The translations under genes were made by a program, and so were the position numbers. The notes under the pieces are model-generated. The model worked only from the letters and a program-made list of their open reading frames with translations, made no database searches and was not told the origin of the DNA. Positions 15,236 through 16,789 of a stretch of 16,789 nt of DNA are shown here, piece by piece; the first letter of the stretch is position 1; every line of letters starts with the position of its first letter. This DNA comes from DASWIG01 sp965371445. GTDB taxonomy: Bacteria; Acidobacteriota; Thermoanaerobaculia; Multivoradales; J023. The stretch spans positions 1 to 16,789 of the forward strand of contig CBDUYN010000210.1 in the NCBI GenBank assembly GCA_965371445.1, read 5' to 3'.

Positions 15236-16789
15236 ATGAAGACGAAGCGGTTGTGGATCTTGGGGTTCTGGTGGTTAGGGGTTGTGGCTTGTTGTGGGTT
15301 GGTGGAGGGGCAGTGGAAAGAGACTGGATATATGCGAGTGTCACGGAATGGCCACTCCGCCACGCTTCTGCTTTCGGGGAAGGTGCTCGTCGCTGGAGGT
15401 TTCAACGGTAGCTCTTTGTCGAGCGCCGAGCTTTATGATCCGAGCACTGGGGCCTGGGAGAGCACAGGAAACCTCGCCACGCCACGAAGACAACACACGT
15501 CGACGCTTCTCCCCTCGGGGAAGGTGCTCGTCGCCGGAGGTTGGAACGACACCTCTTTGTCGAGCGCCGAGCTTTACGATCCGAGCACCGGGACTTGGGA
15601 GAGCACAGAAAATCTCGCCACGCCACGAAGCGAGCACACGTCGACGCTTCTCCCCTCGGGGAAGGTGCTCGTCGCCGGAGGATGGAACGACAGCTCCTTG
15701 TCGAGCGCCGAGCTTTACGATCCGAGCACGGGAAACTGGGAAAGCACAGGAAACCTCGCCACGCCACGAGATCAGCACACGGCGACGCTTCTCCCCTCAG
15801 AGAAGGTGCTCGTTGCCGGAGGTCACAACGACAACTCTTTGTCGAGCACCGAGCTTTACGATCCGAGCACGGGAAACTGGGAGAGCACAGGAAATCTCGT
15901 CACACCACGATCTGAGCACACGTCGACACTCCTCCTCTCAGGGAAGGTGCTCGTCGCCGGAGGTTCCAACGACAGTTCTTTGTCGAGCACCGAGCTTTAT
16001 GATCCGAGCACGGGGACCTGGGAGAGCACTGGAAACTTCGCCAAGCCACGAGATCGGCGCACGTCGACGCTTCTTCCCTCGGGGAAGGTGCTCGTCACCG
16101 GTATGGGAGCTCCGAGCGCGGAGCTTTACGATTCGAGTACCAGGACCTGGGAGAGCACTGGAAACCTCGCCACGCCGCGAAGAGAGCACACGGCGACGCT
16201 TCTTCCCTCGGGGAAGGTGCTCGTCGCCGGAGGTTGGCTCGGCAGCTCTTTGTCGAGCGCTGAGCTTTACGATCCGAGCACGGGGACCTGGGAGAGCACC
16301 GGAAACCTCGCCAGGCCCCGGAAAGATCACACGGCGACGCTTCTCCTCTCGGGAAAGGTGCTCGTCGCCGGAGCTTGGAACGTCAGCTCTTTGACGAGCG
16401 TAGAGCTTTACGATCCGAGCACGGAGACCTGGGAAAGCACCGCATACCTCGCCACGACACGAGATCGGCACACGGCGACGCTTCTCCTCTCGGGGAAGGT
16501 GCTCGTCGCCGGAGGTCAGAGCGGCGCCCGTCTTTTGTCGAGTGCCCATCTTTACGATCCGAGCTCCGGGACCTTGAAGCTCACCGGAAACCTCGCCACG
16601 ACACGAAGAGATCACACGGCGACGCTTCTCCCCTCGGGAAAAGTGCTCGTCGCCGGAGGTTCAAACGGCAGCTCTTCTTTCTCTAGTGCCGAGCTTTACG
16701 ATCCGAGCACGGGAACCTGGGAAAGCACCGGAAGCCTCGCCACGACACGAAGAGATCACACGGCGACGCTTCTCCCCTCGGGAAAAGTG
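15236..16789 (+). CDS. Kelch-repeat exported protein with lipoprotein-like signal (paralog 3, 3' end outside the window)
   Basis: ATG at 15236 follows a good GGAGG site, and the frame is open for all 518 codons to the window edge. The first 25 residues form a signal peptide: KTKR, a hydrophobic core (6-18), then V-V-A-C (16-19), which fits a lipobox with Cys19 as the anchored residue; ordinary signal peptidase cleavage near Gly25 is the alternative. After a short segment (WKETGYM) that could supply the closing strand of a propeller come ten full Kelch units and the beginning of an eleventh. By comparison with the two upstream paralogs it probably continues into early-set, Ig-like, C25 and DUF11 domains; that is inference. 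It is the only member of the family here with its promoter and start in view, and it is probably driven by sigma-54. Confidence 0.9.
   Translation, partial: MKTKRLWILGFWWLGVVACCGLVEGQWKETGYMRVSRNGHSATLLLSGKVLVAGGFNGSSLSSAELYDPSTGAWESTGNLATPRRQHTSTLLPSGKVLVAGGWNDTSLSSAELYDPSTGTWESTENLATPRSEHTSTLLPSGKVLVAGGWNDSSLSSAELYDPSTGNWESTGNLATPRDQHTATLLPSEKVLVAGGHNDNSLSSTELYDPSTGNWESTGNLVTPRSEHTSTLLLSGKVLVAGGSNDSSLSSTELYDPSTGTWESTGNFAKPRDRRTSTLLPSGKVLVTGMGAPSAELYDSSTRTWESTGNLATPRREHTATLLPSGKVLVAGGWLGSSLSSAELYDPSTGTWESTGNLARPRKDHTATLLLSGKVLVAGAWNVSSLTSVELYDPSTETWESTAYLATTRDRHTATLLLSGKVLVAGGQSGARLLSSAHLYDPSSGTLKLTGNLATTRRDHTATLLPSGKVLVAGGSNGSSSFSSAELYDPSTGTWESTGSLATTRRDHTATLLPSGKV
15353..16789 (+). repeat. 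Nearly identical Kelch repeat array of paralog 3 (10 units plus part of one)
   Basis: Units of about 126-150 bp repeat with long stretches unchanged at DNA level, such as CTTCTCCCCTCGGGGAAGG and CTTTACGATCCGAGCAC. Differences cluster in the loop after GG (FNGSS, WNDTS, WNDSS, HNDNS, SNDSS, WLGSS, WNVSS, QSGAR, SNGSS) and in the residues before the unit-initial His (RQ, SE, DQ, SE, DR, RE, KD, DR, RD). Unit 6 (from about 16056) has lost most of its variable loop, reading VTGMGAPSAELYD. Confidence 0.92.

Noticed and set aside
13851..15239. 462-codon plus-strand frame
   Set aside because: It is opposite the sigma-54 activator, whose Walker and HTH motifs are unmistakable, and it runs through the regulatory region.
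15282..16394. 370-codon plus-strand frame rich in Arg and Ser
   Set aside because: It is an out-of-frame reading of the Kelch array; the frame from 15236 gives the signal peptide and the Kelch units.
15353..16789. CRISPR array
   Set aside because: The period is about 126-150 bp with coding conservation and no short repeat/spacer alternation.

Overview
The window is GC-rich bacterial DNA dominated by a tandem family of very large, probably secreted, modular proteins. Several traits together suggest Acidobacteriota, perhaps a Thermoanaerobaculia-like lineage. These are Kelch-repeat propellers joined to gingipain-type (C25) peptidases and DUF11 modules, C-terminal tails of the type SDGFESGD, an FHA/sigma-54 activator, an Rpn-type nuclease with RQEG repeats, and dispersed palindromic repeats that read AGSAGVPPA when translated. 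That placement is inference (about 0.5); there is no marker gene in the window.

Layout. (1) 1-5484 (+): the 3' part of paralog 1, with Kelch units, a galactose-oxidase-like early-set domain, an Ig-like domain, a C25 peptidase with His and Cys in place, two DUF11 modules and a tail. (2) 5485-6806: a cassette-like stretch in which an Rpn/PD-(D/E)XK nuclease gene (minus strand, 5586-6629) lies between direct copies of a palindromic repeat. (3) 6807-13011 (+): a damaged second locus. It begins inside a DUF11 module of a headless paralog, is fused in frame near 7523 to the Kelch array of a further paralog, carries an in-frame TAA at 9645-9647 and has a one-base insertion near 12206. Read through both lesions, it would encode the full C25/DUF11/tail architecture. 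(4) 13012-13298: a dense cluster of perfect hairpins, mostly with 3-base loops. (5) 13299-14861 (-): a sigma-54 enhancer-binding protein with an FHA-like N-terminus, an AAA+ domain and two C-terminal helix-turn-helix segments. (6) 14862-15235: a divergent regulatory region with inverted and direct repeats and a textbook -24/-12 promoter (TGG at 15175, GC at 15188-15189). (7) 15236-16789 (+): the 5' part of a third intact paralog, with a lipoprotein-like signal peptide and at least ten nearly identical Kelch units, running off the window.

How the parts may work together (inference): the sigma-54 activator is divergent from paralog 3 and probably switches on its transcription from the -24/-12 promoter. 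The products would be exported peptidases whose Kelch propellers present variable loops on one face. High DNA identity between repeats and between paralogs has evidently driven recombination, giving fusions, a headless fragment and an rpn insertion. The locus therefore looks like a recombining reservoir of variable surface proteins.
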